Source: Promethearchaeia archaeon (GTDB lineage: Archaea; Asgardarchaeota; Lokiarchaeia; Sigyniarchaeales; SOKP01). From it: 64,000 nucleotides of DNA. This document shows positions 44,636 through 51,522 of the stretch, piece after piece. Position 1 is the first letter of the stretch; every line of letters starts with the position of its first letter. The translations under genes were made by a program, and so were the position numbers. The stretch is taken from assembly GCA_029856125.1 (NCBI GenBank), contig JAHQWJ010000062.1, forward strand, positions 62,001 through 126,000, read 5' to 3'. The notes beneath the pieces are model-generated. The model was given only the letters and a program-made list of their open reading frames with translations. It searched no databases and was not told where the DNA came from.

Positions 44636-45247
44636 ATGGGAAGAAGGAAACGTAAACAACAATCATATAAAAGAGTTAAGCGAGTTCCAAAGATTTTCAC
44701 GTGCCCAAATAACTAAATGGATACCCCATTTAATATGGATTGCGGTGAAAAATCTGTCAAGGTTAAGAATATTCGGAAAAGCTTAATTGCCACAGTGAAG
44801 TGTGGTCATTGTGGCTTAACAAAGGATGTTTTAATTAATTCTATATCAGAACCGGTTGATGCCTTTGGAGATTTTATCGATATTCATTACGCTGATCAGG
44901 AACTTCAGAGACTAGAAAAACGCATAGAGAAACTTAAAAAGAAAAATGAATGGGGGGAATTAGTTCTAGTTTATTCTATTTTATCGGATATTTGCAAAGC
45001 TAAAGCTGCAGAGGCCTTAGAAGATGAAGATAATGTCAACCTTGATGTAGTTAATAAATGGAAAATTAGAGCGGAAGAATATAAAAGGTTAGGAAAGGAT
45101 GCATTACTTCAACTAGACTCTCTTGAGTTAGAGAAAGGAATTAAAACAGATGACGAGTCTTTGTTTACAGAGCACGACGAGAGTGACATGAAGAGGGAAA
45201 AAAAAATCGAAGATATTTTTGACGATCCAGGCTTTCTTGAATTCTAA
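44636..45247 (+). CDS. elf1: Elf1-like transcription elongation factor interrupted by a 30-nt BHB intron
   Basis: From ATG 44636 the reading frame 'MGRRKRKQQSYKRVKRVPKI' reaches FTCPN and then meets TAA at 44714. Removing 44711-44740 gives 193 aa and restores the zinc ribbon C23-PN-C26 ... C46-GH-C49, followed by the Elf1 'SISEPVDAFGDFIDIHYAD' block. Elf1 binds RNA polymerase downstream of DNA and helps elongation. The protein has an extra helical, acidic C-terminal extension of about 115 aa ending 'IFDDPGFLEF', longer than usual Elf1 (about 80 aa). The tracked ATG at 44717 lies inside the intron and would lose the first zinc half. Confidence 0.87.
44711..44740 (+). other. 30-nt bulge-helix-bulge mRNA intron with in-frame TAA
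   Basis: The predicted fold has an outer exon-exon helix UUUUCAC-(G)-UGC (44694-44704) with GCG-GUGAAAA (44742-44751), with one bulged G. The 3' bulge is AUU (44739-44741). The central helix is CCAA (44705-44708) with AUGG (44735-44738), three pairs plus an A/A mismatch. The 5' bulge is AUA (44709-44711). The inner helix is ACUAAAUGG with CCAUUUAAU, with one mismatch and a 5-nt loop. Cutting after the second base of each bulge removes 44711-44740 and joins AAU to UGC, giving Cys-Pro-Asn-Cys-Gly. TAA at 44714-44716 is inside the intron. Confidence 0.82.
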
Positions 45248-45277
45248 TCTCGTTAAAATCGACTCCCACCTGAACAA

Positions 45278-47002
45278 TTAAAATTCTGAGCTCAGTATTA
45301 CCTTTTTAATAGTTTTAGGAATATTTTTCCATATAGGGAGTTTCACTATCAATTTGAAAAACTGTTTCTGATTTAATTTTCGGTTTATTATTAGATAGCT
45401 CCAGTTATTAAACGCTAATTTATTAAAAAGATTCATTAGATTTATTCCGAGGGGGTTAAACCTTGAAGTTAATAGACTAGCAAAATATCCCCCCAACCGT
45501 TTTGTTTGAGGAACTGATTCGGGATAAACTGACTCTGAAAGAACTCTATTAAAAATTTCATAAATTGAAAAAATTGGAATAAGGTTGTTGATGTATTCGT
45601 TTACAACTTTTCTATAACTATAATCATTCAACGATAAAGTAGAAAGATCGTTTAATTTTTTTAAAGCATAATTGAAATGTTTCTCCTTAAAATAAAGCCA
45701 CATAGTCCCCATATTATCTCTAAGTTTAACCAGTTCATTGATGACTTCCATTTCTTTGAAAGAAAACGAGTTTATTTCTTCAAATTTCTTTATATAGAGT
45801 AAAAAAATTGAATCTATCGATATTTTGCTAAAATCAGTCTTAATACCATTTCGTTTCTGTTTTTGAAGATTTAATTCATCGTCGATAGTTTTATGAATAG
45901 TATGGGTATAAAGGGGAGTTGTCCATAGCATCTTCGTAATTATTTCCATAAGTCGAATATGAAGGGAACATTCTTGAATTTTAGAAAATTTTTGAGATAT
46001 TTTCAAACTTGGAACTGAAAATGATTTTGATTGATCAATCCTAAATTTAATTCTATCGGTTCTCTTTAAATTACCAATAAACTCTTTTTTTTGCTGTTTA
46101 AAGTGGATGATCTTTCTTTTTATCAACTTTTCTGTTGCTATTAAATTATTTAAATAGTCGTAAAAATTCACGTTGTATTTACGAACTATAGTTTCATGCG
46201 TAATTAATGGTACGCTAATTATTTTCTTTGATTTTTCGCTTTCAACAGACATAGCGTGATCTCCAACAGAATAAGAAAATGTTACGTTATCAAGTGCATT
46301 TTCTAAACTTGGAAACACACCAAGTGTTTTTGGGTCTTGCGTGTAATAACCGTGTAAAAGGGTGTCAATTCCTTTATAAAGGTTGTTTTTATACTCTGAT
46401 ATTATTACAGATTCAAATTCTCCAGGGTGATGCCTTTTAATTCTATATTTTTTCCCTACAAGAAAAATCGCTTGGTTTGCTCTGTGACAGATAGTATGGC
46501 TCCATTTAAACAAAGGTTCTAATAATTTACCTATAGTTAATATATACCCATAGAATTCTGGACCAAAATATATGGGGAATCCGAATCCTCTAGAAGTTGA
46601 ATACATGAATTGAAAAACATTCCTCGTTTTTTCTCCTTTTAAAAATCCAGGAAATTTGTAATGGATCGCTATTCTAGGAAAGAGCGCTCCAAAACCTAAA
46701 TTCATCCACGCCTCAAATAGGATTATGCTATCAGGAAATCTAAAAGAATCTTTATTGGTGTTTAAATCGCCGCTTGACGAATTTCTAGCGATCGGAACGG
46801 TATGAAGCCAATCTCCGTCACTTTCTATATTTTTTAACTCATCGTTAAATCTTTTTAATGTAAGAGGTTTTAGTTTCTTTTCTATCTTTGCTTTTTGATA
46901 ATAATAATTATTTAAAACCCTAACGAGGGATGTAATTTCTAGGATTTGTCTTTGTAGATCGTGAGCGACCTTTACTCTTTTTACTTTTGATCCATTAACG
47001 AT
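45278..47002 (-). CDS. Large uncharacterised protein with apparent ATC start
   Basis: The tracked ORF begins at ATG 46705, but the same frame is open and protein-like for 99 more codons upstream ('AHDLQRQILEITSLVRVLNN', 'DGDWLHTVPIARNSSSG'), with no ATG, GTG or TTG. A GGTG motif 8 nt before an in-frame ATC at 47002 supports a 574-aa protein. It is a basic, mostly helical protein with a Tyr/Phe/Gly-rich middle ('STSRGFGFPIYFGPEFYGY', 'VPLITHETIVRKYNVNFYDY'). The family is unknown. It resembles DUF2357/McrC-neighbour proteins only vaguely. It may belong functionally with the AAA+ array. Confidence 0.6.
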   Translation of the reverse strand: MVNGSKVKRVKVAHDLQRQILEITSLVRVLNNYYYQKAKIEKKLKPLTLKRFNDELKNIESDGDWLHTVPIARNSSSGDLNTNKDSFRFPDSIILFEAWMNLGFGALFPRIAIHYKFPGFLKGEKTRNVFQFMYSTSRGFGFPIYFGPEFYGYILTIGKLLEPLFKWSHTICHRANQAIFLVGKKYRIKRHHPGEFESVIISEYKNNLYKGIDTLLHGYYTQDPKTLGVFPSLENALDNVTFSYSVGDHAMSVESEKSKKIISVPLITHETIVRKYNVNFYDYLNNLIATEKLIKRKIIHFKQQKKEFIGNLKRTDRIKFRIDQSKSFSVPSLKISQKFSKIQECSLHIRLMEIITKMLWTTPLYTHTIHKTIDDELNLQKQKRNGIKTDFSKISIDSIFLLYIKKFEEINSFSFKEMEVINELVKLRDNMGTMWLYFKEKHFNYALKKLNDLSTLSLNDYSYRKVVNEYINNLIPIFSIYEIFNRVLSESVYPESVPQTKRLGGYFASLLTSRFNPLGINLMNLFNKLAFNNWSYLIINRKLNQKQFFKLIVKLPIWKNIPKTIKKVILSSEF

Positions 47003-47010
47003 AATTATTA

Positions 47011-47014
47011 CACC
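47011..47014 (-). promoter_or_regulatory. Ribosome-binding site deciding an ATC start for the 574-aa protein
   Basis: On the minus strand GGTG (47014-47011) is followed by an 8-nt spacer and ATC (47002-47000) in frame with the 45278 gene. An in-frame TGA lies a few codons upstream of the ATC, so translation cannot begin further 5'. Confidence 0.5.
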
Positions 47015-47232
47015 AAAGAAATCAAATCAAAATAGAATGCTTCTTATAGTATTATATTTTTTTTTTAGTTTTAATTTTAATTGATTTTAAAAACTCTTAG
47101 GTTAATACTTAAAAGTAAACGACTGAAACTGAATCGTCTTCAAGTTAAAACACATTTAAATGATGCAGAGAACATTTCTTCAATCGCGAAGGTTTGAGTG
47201 AATTTATTTTAGAAAAATAATTTCTAAATTAA

Positions 47233-47676
47233 CTATCCCGATTGATTTCTCTTAGAAAAAAGCTGCTTTAATTCACCCATTATCGCACCTCTTAAGCTCA
47301 CAGGGCTAGCTGGACGCGCAGCTCCTGGGCCTCCGGGTGGTGGACCTCCGGGTGGACCTCCGGGTGGTGGTGGTGGACCTCCGGGTGGACCTCCAGAAGG
47401 TGGTGGTGCGCTGCTTGGAGAAGAAGGTGAAGCGATTACTGGGGATGCCCCACCGCCTTTGGTCCGTAGTGATGATACTTCATTGTTAAACGTATTAAAT
47501 CGTGATTCCAATGTGGATATTTTTTGATTTACAGAAGCTAAAGACTGATCTACTAAATCGGGTATTTTTAGAATTACAGACATCATTCTTTCAACAATGT
47601 CTCCAAATGCGTTTAGTTTTTCTTCTAATGGAGCCTTTTTTGTTTCTTGCATGAAATTTGCGAATTCTTCTGCCAT
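47233..47676 (-). CDS. Coiled-coil/polyproline protein, possible actin-profilin system regulator
   Basis: This is a 147-aa protein. Residues 1-70 are helical with a coiled coil ('VNQKISTLESRFNTFNNEVS'). Residues 75-122 are a Ser/Pro then Pro/Gly-rich stretch including 'PPGGPPPPPGGPPGGPPPGG'. The C-terminal tail 'SLRGAIMGELKQLFSKRNQ' is an amphipathic helix. The coil-polyproline-helix order resembles Ena/VASP, WASP or the WASH subunit CCDC53, whose proline runs bind profilin. Asgard archaea encode profilin and actin, so the role is plausible but unproven. A possible coiled-coil partner lies 130 nt away. Confidence 0.75.
   Translation of the reverse strand: MAEEFANFMQETKKAPLEEKLNAFGDIVERMMSVILKIPDLVDQSLASVNQKISTLESRFNTFNNEVSSLRTKGGGASPVIASPSSPSSAPPPSGGPPGGPPPPPGGPPGGPPPGGPGAARPASPVSLRGAIMGELKQLFSKRNQSG
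47333..47402 (-). repeat. GC-rich Pro/Gly codon repeat
   Basis: The plus strand has repeated 'GGTGGACCTCCGGGTGG' units that encode the PPGG repeats of the polyproline protein. It is a local GC-rich patch in an AT-rich genome, where replication slippage would change the repeat number. Confidence 0.7.
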
Positions 47677-47806
47677 TTTATTCTCTCTAATTTAATAATA
47701 GCTATTTATCCAAGTATTTTTCTAATAATTATATATTTGAACTATTTAATAAAGTTAAGTTCATAGTTGATATTGAATTCAAAAATAAAATAAAAAAAGT
47801 TTAAAG

Positions 47807-48430
47807 TTAGCTTGCTTTGTCAACGCTATTTTTCAAATTAACCCAGAGATCATCTACTTCGTTCTTAACTTGCAAAAATTGGTCTATTTTTTTTAATAAA
47901 ATATCTCGAGCACGATCAAAATCTCTTTGTGAATCATTTAATCCAGACTCTAAGAGTTTCATTTTTTCTCCTTCGATTAAATCGTTTTTTTTTTTCTCAA
48001 CAGATAATGCTTTTTTGATGACTATGCTTCTTTTATTTGCTACTTCGCTTAAAGCCGAAGCAAATTCGTATTTTTTTTCGACTAAGTACTCCTTTTTTAC
48101 TGCGATATCTTTAATCGAATCAATATATTTGTTATTTACTTCTATATATTCATCGTTTTTGTGGATAATATCTTGGAATAATTTCACTTCTTCGTCTTTA
48201 ATATTTGATCTCTTCTCTCGTACTAGAGTCTGCATGTGTTTCAATACGTCTCTAAATGTTCTATTTACCATTTCTCGAGTTAATGTTGCTTTTTTTAAAT
48301 TTTCGGCGTATTTTTTTTGAGAATCAATTAATGTACTCTGGGCTTTTGCTAGTTTCCTTATTTGGGTCATTAATTCTTTTTCTAAACTTGATAATGTAAG
48401 TTCATCTTCATGCGTTATAATTGGACTCAT
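47807..48430 (-). CDS. Long helical coiled-coil protein (BAR-like or structural)
   Basis: This 207-aa protein is almost wholly helical and highly charged ('LEKELMTQIRKLAKAQSTLI', 'KHMQTLVREKRSNIKDEEVK', 'ALSEVANKRSIVIKKALSVE'), with no globular or membrane segment. Three long helices of about 55 residues each give the size and shape of a BAR-type membrane-curving dimer or of a simple coiled-coil scaffold; sequence cannot decide. ATG at 48430 is chosen, 9 nt after a GGT. It lies upstream of and beside the polyproline gene. Confidence 0.6.
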   Translation of the reverse strand: MSPIITHEDELTLSSLEKELMTQIRKLAKAQSTLIDSQKKYAENLKKATLTREMVNRTFRDVLKHMQTLVREKRSNIKDEEVKLFQDIIHKNDEYIEVNNKYIDSIKDIAVKKEYLVEKKYEFASALSEVANKRSIVIKKALSVEKKKNDLIEGEKMKLLESGLNDSQRDFDRARDILLKKIDQFLQVKNEVDDLWVNLKNSVDKAS

Positions 48431-48522
48431 TACAATCAAACCGTAAAAATATTGATTAATGTTAAATTGCGATACTATTCTAATATAAATTCGTAATTAT
48501 AATTTTTAGTTTTTTTTTTAAG

Positions 48523-49563
48523 TTACATTTTATGAGGAAATAAGGCAGTAAGTATATTATCTTTATAATTTGCTTTTATTACCTTAGCTTCAATAACTTT
48601 TCCAATTAGATTATCCGAAAAAACTATTGGTTTTTTCAATAATACCTTTATTCCAAGCGAATCATTGATTTTACCGATACACTCGTTTTCCCACCTTCCC
48701 CTCGATACTATTTTTACTTTAATTAAGTCGTCTTTCTGAAGATTCAAGGTTGATATGCGTTTTCTTTTATGAATTCCAAAATCGTTAGGTCCAAGTTTTA
48801 ATTTAATCTTGAATTTTTTTTCCAACCGGGACAAATATAAATAAAAATAATCCCAAGATTTTGGTTGTATTTTTTTTAGGGCTCTACCAGTCTTGTAAAT
48901 TAAATATTTCTGGATACCTATTTGTAATTGACTCTTTGAATATCCCTCATTCCTTACGTTAAGAACAAATTCTATAATTTCTTCAATATCCTTGTCGTTT
49001 TCTCCGGGAAACCATACTGGTGCGATTAATACTTGTATGTTGGAATCCATCAGCGTATAAATATTACTAATAAGCTTGTCGACATCATATTGAGTACAAT
49101 TGCATAGATAACAATCCGTCTCCTCTTTTAGACTATTTAAGCTTATATTAATTCGAGTGAGTTTAGATTTTTTTAATTTTTTAATAACTGGTTTCGAAAG
49201 TAACAAACCATTAGATTGCATTGATCTAATTGAGATTCCTTTGATCTCTGAGAGTCTTTTTAAAAGATTTTCAAGTTCTTTGTAAAGTAATATCTCTCCA
49301 TAAGGAGAAAGATGAAGTTCGAGATCATAGTCACCTTTTATTCTGACAATATCTAAAACTTTTTCAATTAAGTAGTTTGAATCTACGATAAAGTTAGTGT
49401 TGTAATTACCAGAACTTACAAAACAGTACTTGCATTTGAGATTGCAAAGAGTAATTGGTTTAAGTTCGATTACATTTGTCCCTCTATCAATGATCCCTAA
49501 AAAATCTACTCCCATTAGAGGGATTTTTGAGGGTTTATTAACATATTGCATTTTATCGTTCAT
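48523..49563 (-). CDS. Radical SAM protein with C-terminal TRAM-like domain
   Basis: This is a 346-aa protein. The radical SAM cluster motif 'ITLCNLKCKYCFVSSG' (CxxxCxxC) is near residue 40, with 'DLELHLSPYGEIL' (modified GGEP-like) and 'SLNSLKEETDCYLCNCTQYD' downstream. The last 75 residues form a TRAM-like beta domain ('DLIKVKIVSRGRWENECIGK'), which binds RNA in related methylthiotransferases. The substrate is unknown; tRNA or protein modification is possible. Pelota is the upstream neighbour (30 nt). Confidence 0.8.
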   Translation of the reverse strand: MNDKMQYVNKPSKIPLMGVDFLGIIDRGTNVIELKPITLCNLKCKYCFVSSGNYNTNFIVDSNYLIEKVLDIVRIKGDYDLELHLSPYGEILLYKELENLLKRLSEIKGISIRSMQSNGLLLSKPVIKKLKKSKLTRINISLNSLKEETDCYLCNCTQYDVDKLISNIYTLMDSNIQVLIAPVWFPGENDKDIEEIIEFVLNVRNEGYSKSQLQIGIQKYLIYKTGRALKKIQPKSWDYFYLYLSRLEKKFKIKLKLGPNDFGIHKRKRISTLNLQKDDLIKVKIVSRGRWENECIGKINDSLGIKVLLKKPIVFSDNLIGKVIEAKVIKANYKDNILTALFPHKM

Positions 49564-49593
49564 GGTAGAATAAATAGTAAGCTTTTATAGTTC

Positions 49594-50667
49594 TTAAATT
49601 TTAAATCTTAAAATAGCAACAATAGATCCCAAATCAATTATTTGTTTCCCTGTTGGGTGTTCGCTGCTTAAAATATGAATTTCTCCACCCAGAGATTCTA
49701 CACCGTTTAATAATTGTTCTATTCTTAATTTCTGTTTTTTTGATGCACCCCTTATAAGAATATCTGCACAAAAAAGCTCTTTTACTGCTCTTTTTTCAAT
49801 AGCATTCGAGATTTCATCGAACCCAATTGCAATTAAATCTGAATTGGTGCTAAATAACTGAAAAATTTCCTCAATTTTCTCAGTTTCAAGGAAAATTTTA
49901 ACGTTTTTCTGTAGGAGTTTGAGTTCTTTTGATTTAAGAATTTCTAGGATAGCACTTTCAGTTCCGGAGCCAGCTTGAATGCTCACGATTTTCGGTAACT
50001 TCGTTATTTGGGCTTTTTCTTTAATAAATTGTTTTAAGTGATCCTTTGTACTCCCTGGACCACATAATATTATGATTTTTAAGTCTACGCGTTCTGTTTT
50101 TTCTTTAATTATACTGCTAATATCACTATAAAATTCTTCGTACGCTTTATTTCGATGTGATTGTTCGTATCTTTTGCCCGGGATATTTTTTTTTACCGTA
50201 GCTATTCTATTATGACTGTAATTTGTAATGAGAGCGATTGTTGCCAACCCAGATTCGATCGCTACTATTAGCATGACAAAATCAGTTTGAAATCGGGGTG
50301 ATTTCCCGAGGCGCTTAATCTCGCTTTTTAACCACTTAGGTTTTTCAATTGTTAATTTTTGTCCTGGTTCTATATTAAATGTATGATATGTCCCATACGA
50401 AACAAAATCTTCTGGGCCTTCTAAGATGGTTCCTTTCACTCTTAGTCGGTTTGAAAACTCGTGGAATGCGATAGAATCGACGTTAAGTTTCAATTTCATC
50501 TGTTTTCTTTCTCCTTTAGAACCTTCTTTTAAAACGATTCTACGGTTTGTTCGTGAAGTAACATGGTCGTTTTTGGCAATGGTATTATAAAGCGTCCATA
50601 GATCGTTTAAATCTTCGATTCTTAATGAAATGGTTTCCTCCTTCTTATCAATATCCAGAATTTTCAT
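49594..50667 (-). CDS. pelA: mRNA surveillance protein pelota (Dom34)
   Basis: This 357-aa eRF1-like ribosome rescue factor works with aEF1A to free stalled ribosomes. Its N-terminal Sm-fold domain starts 'MKILDIDKKEETISLRIEDL' with 'DLWTLYNTI' and 'GTYHTFNIEPGQKLTIEKP'. Middle and C-terminal eRF1-type domains follow ('ATIALITNYSHNRIATVKKN', 'ADILIRGASKKQ', 'GGEIHILSSEHPTGKQI'). The tracked ORF starts 21 codons earlier, but ATG 50667 after GAGTG matches the family start. Confidence 0.95.
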   Translation of the reverse strand: MKILDIDKKEETISLRIEDLNDLWTLYNTIAKNDHVTSRTNRRIVLKEGSKGERKQMKLKLNVDSIAFHEFSNRLRVKGTILEGPEDFVSYGTYHTFNIEPGQKLTIEKPKWLKSEIKRLGKSPRFQTDFVMLIVAIESGLATIALITNYSHNRIATVKKNIPGKRYEQSHRNKAYEEFYSDISSIIKEKTERVDLKIIILCGPGSTKDHLKQFIKEKAQITKLPKIVSIQAGSGTESAILEILKSKELKLLQKNVKIFLETEKIEEIFQLFSTNSDLIAIGFDEISNAIEKRAVKELFCADILIRGASKKQKLRIEQLLNGVESLGGEIHILSSEHPTGKQIIDLGSIVAILRFKI

Positions 50668-50813
50668 TGGGCACTTCAAACTCAAAATTCCTAAATTTTT
50701 ATAATTAATCCTAACAATTAAGTTTAACACACTTAAATTGCATCTTGCTTGGGGAATTGTGAGTTAACTAAGAATAAAGAAAAAAAATATAAAAATACAA
50801 AAACACCTAAAAT

Positions 50814-50966
50814 TTAATCTGTTGCTCCTAAGGCTTGTTTAACTTTTTCTAATTCTTCCATTCGTTTCTTTTTCTCTTCTTCGCGTTTTTTCATGTCTTC
50901 CTCGTCAACCTTTTGGAGAGCAACACCTTTTTTAATTTCGTCTTTCAATTCGTTTCCTAACGACAT
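50814..50966 (-). CDS. WH2-like microprotein, possible actin-binding
   Basis: This 50-aa ORF is absent from the ORF track: ATG at 50966, stop at 50814. Residues 6-19, 'LKDEIKKGVALQKV', match the WH2 pattern (Lxx[D/E]IxxGxxLxxV) that binds monomeric actin in WASP, thymosin and Ena/VASP proteins. The rest is a charged helix ('DMKKREEEKKKRMEELEKVK'). Asgard archaea have actin, profilin and gelsolin homologues, so an actin-binding microprotein is plausible. There is a moderate risk of a chance match because the motif is short. Confidence 0.65.
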   Translation of the reverse strand: MSLGNELKDEIKKGVALQKVDEEDMKKREEEKKKRMEELEKVKQALGATD

Positions 50967-51075
50967 AATAACTCAAACCTTTTAGTTTAGTTTCCTTTTA
51001 TGAGCACATTATCAATGCGTTCTATACACAATTTATGATAGAATTTATTTATAAGTCTTGGTTTTTAGAAAATGA

Positions 51076-51522
51076 TCAAATGTTCAATATCATTAAGTAA
51101 GCGCTTTGTTTGTCCCGATAATAATTTTCTATTCTTTGTGCGATTCGAAAATTAAATTTTTGATACAAGCTTATAGCAGCTTTATTTTTAGAGTTCACAT
51201 TCAATACAATTGTTTTTATCTCATCCGATGTTTTTACTTTATTCAGGGTGTATCTTAAGAGAAAACTCCCATAACCTCTTTTTCTTTCCCCTTTTCTGAT
51301 TAAAAAGTTAATCAAGTTTACTCTCTTATCTCGATCTTGAATAATAATGATGAACCCTATAATATTATTCGATAATTCGTCATCGATGAGCTTAAAAAAA
51401 TATGTGTTCTTCATTATCAAATTAAGAATTAATTCTTTAGAAAATGAGTCCTTCTTAAAAGATTTTCTTTCTAAATTGTATATTTCATCTAAATCCTTAA
51501 GAGTGACTGTATCAATAATCAT
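51076..51522 (-). CDS. GNAT-family N-acetyltransferase (RimI/NAT-like)
   Basis: This 148-aa single GNAT domain begins 'VTLKDLDEIYNLERKSFKKD' (RimI/Ard1-type start). It has the acetyl-CoA loop 'RKGERKRGYGSFLLRYTLNK' (the R/Q-x-x-G-x-G/A pattern) and the strand-helix 'TIVLNVNSKNKAAISLYQKF' ending in NFRIAQR. Relatives acetylate N termini of ribosomal or other proteins; the target is not predictable. It overlaps the upstream radical SAM gene by 11 nt. Confidence 0.9.
   Translation of the reverse strand: MIIDTVTLKDLDEIYNLERKSFKKDSFSKELILNLIMKNTYFFKLIDDELSNNIIGFIIIIQDRDKRVNLINFLIRKGERKRGYGSFLLRYTLNKVKTSDEIKTIVLNVNSKNKAAISLYQKFNFRIAQRIENYYRDKQSAYLMILNI

Noticed and set aside
44717-45247. Tracked ATG 44717 as the true start of the Elf1-like gene
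   Set aside because: It lies within the BHB intron and would lose the first zinc CxxC and basic N terminus that are encoded in frame just upstream from ATG 44636.
45278-46705. Treating the 45278 gene as starting at ATG 46705
   Set aside because: The upstream 99 codons are open, protein-like and preceded by a well-spaced GGTG, so the longer form is more likely.
47817-48320. 167-aa Ser/Phe-rich ORF antisense to the helical coiled-coil gene
   Set aside because: Composition typical of reverse-strand reading of a Lys/Glu-rich coil.
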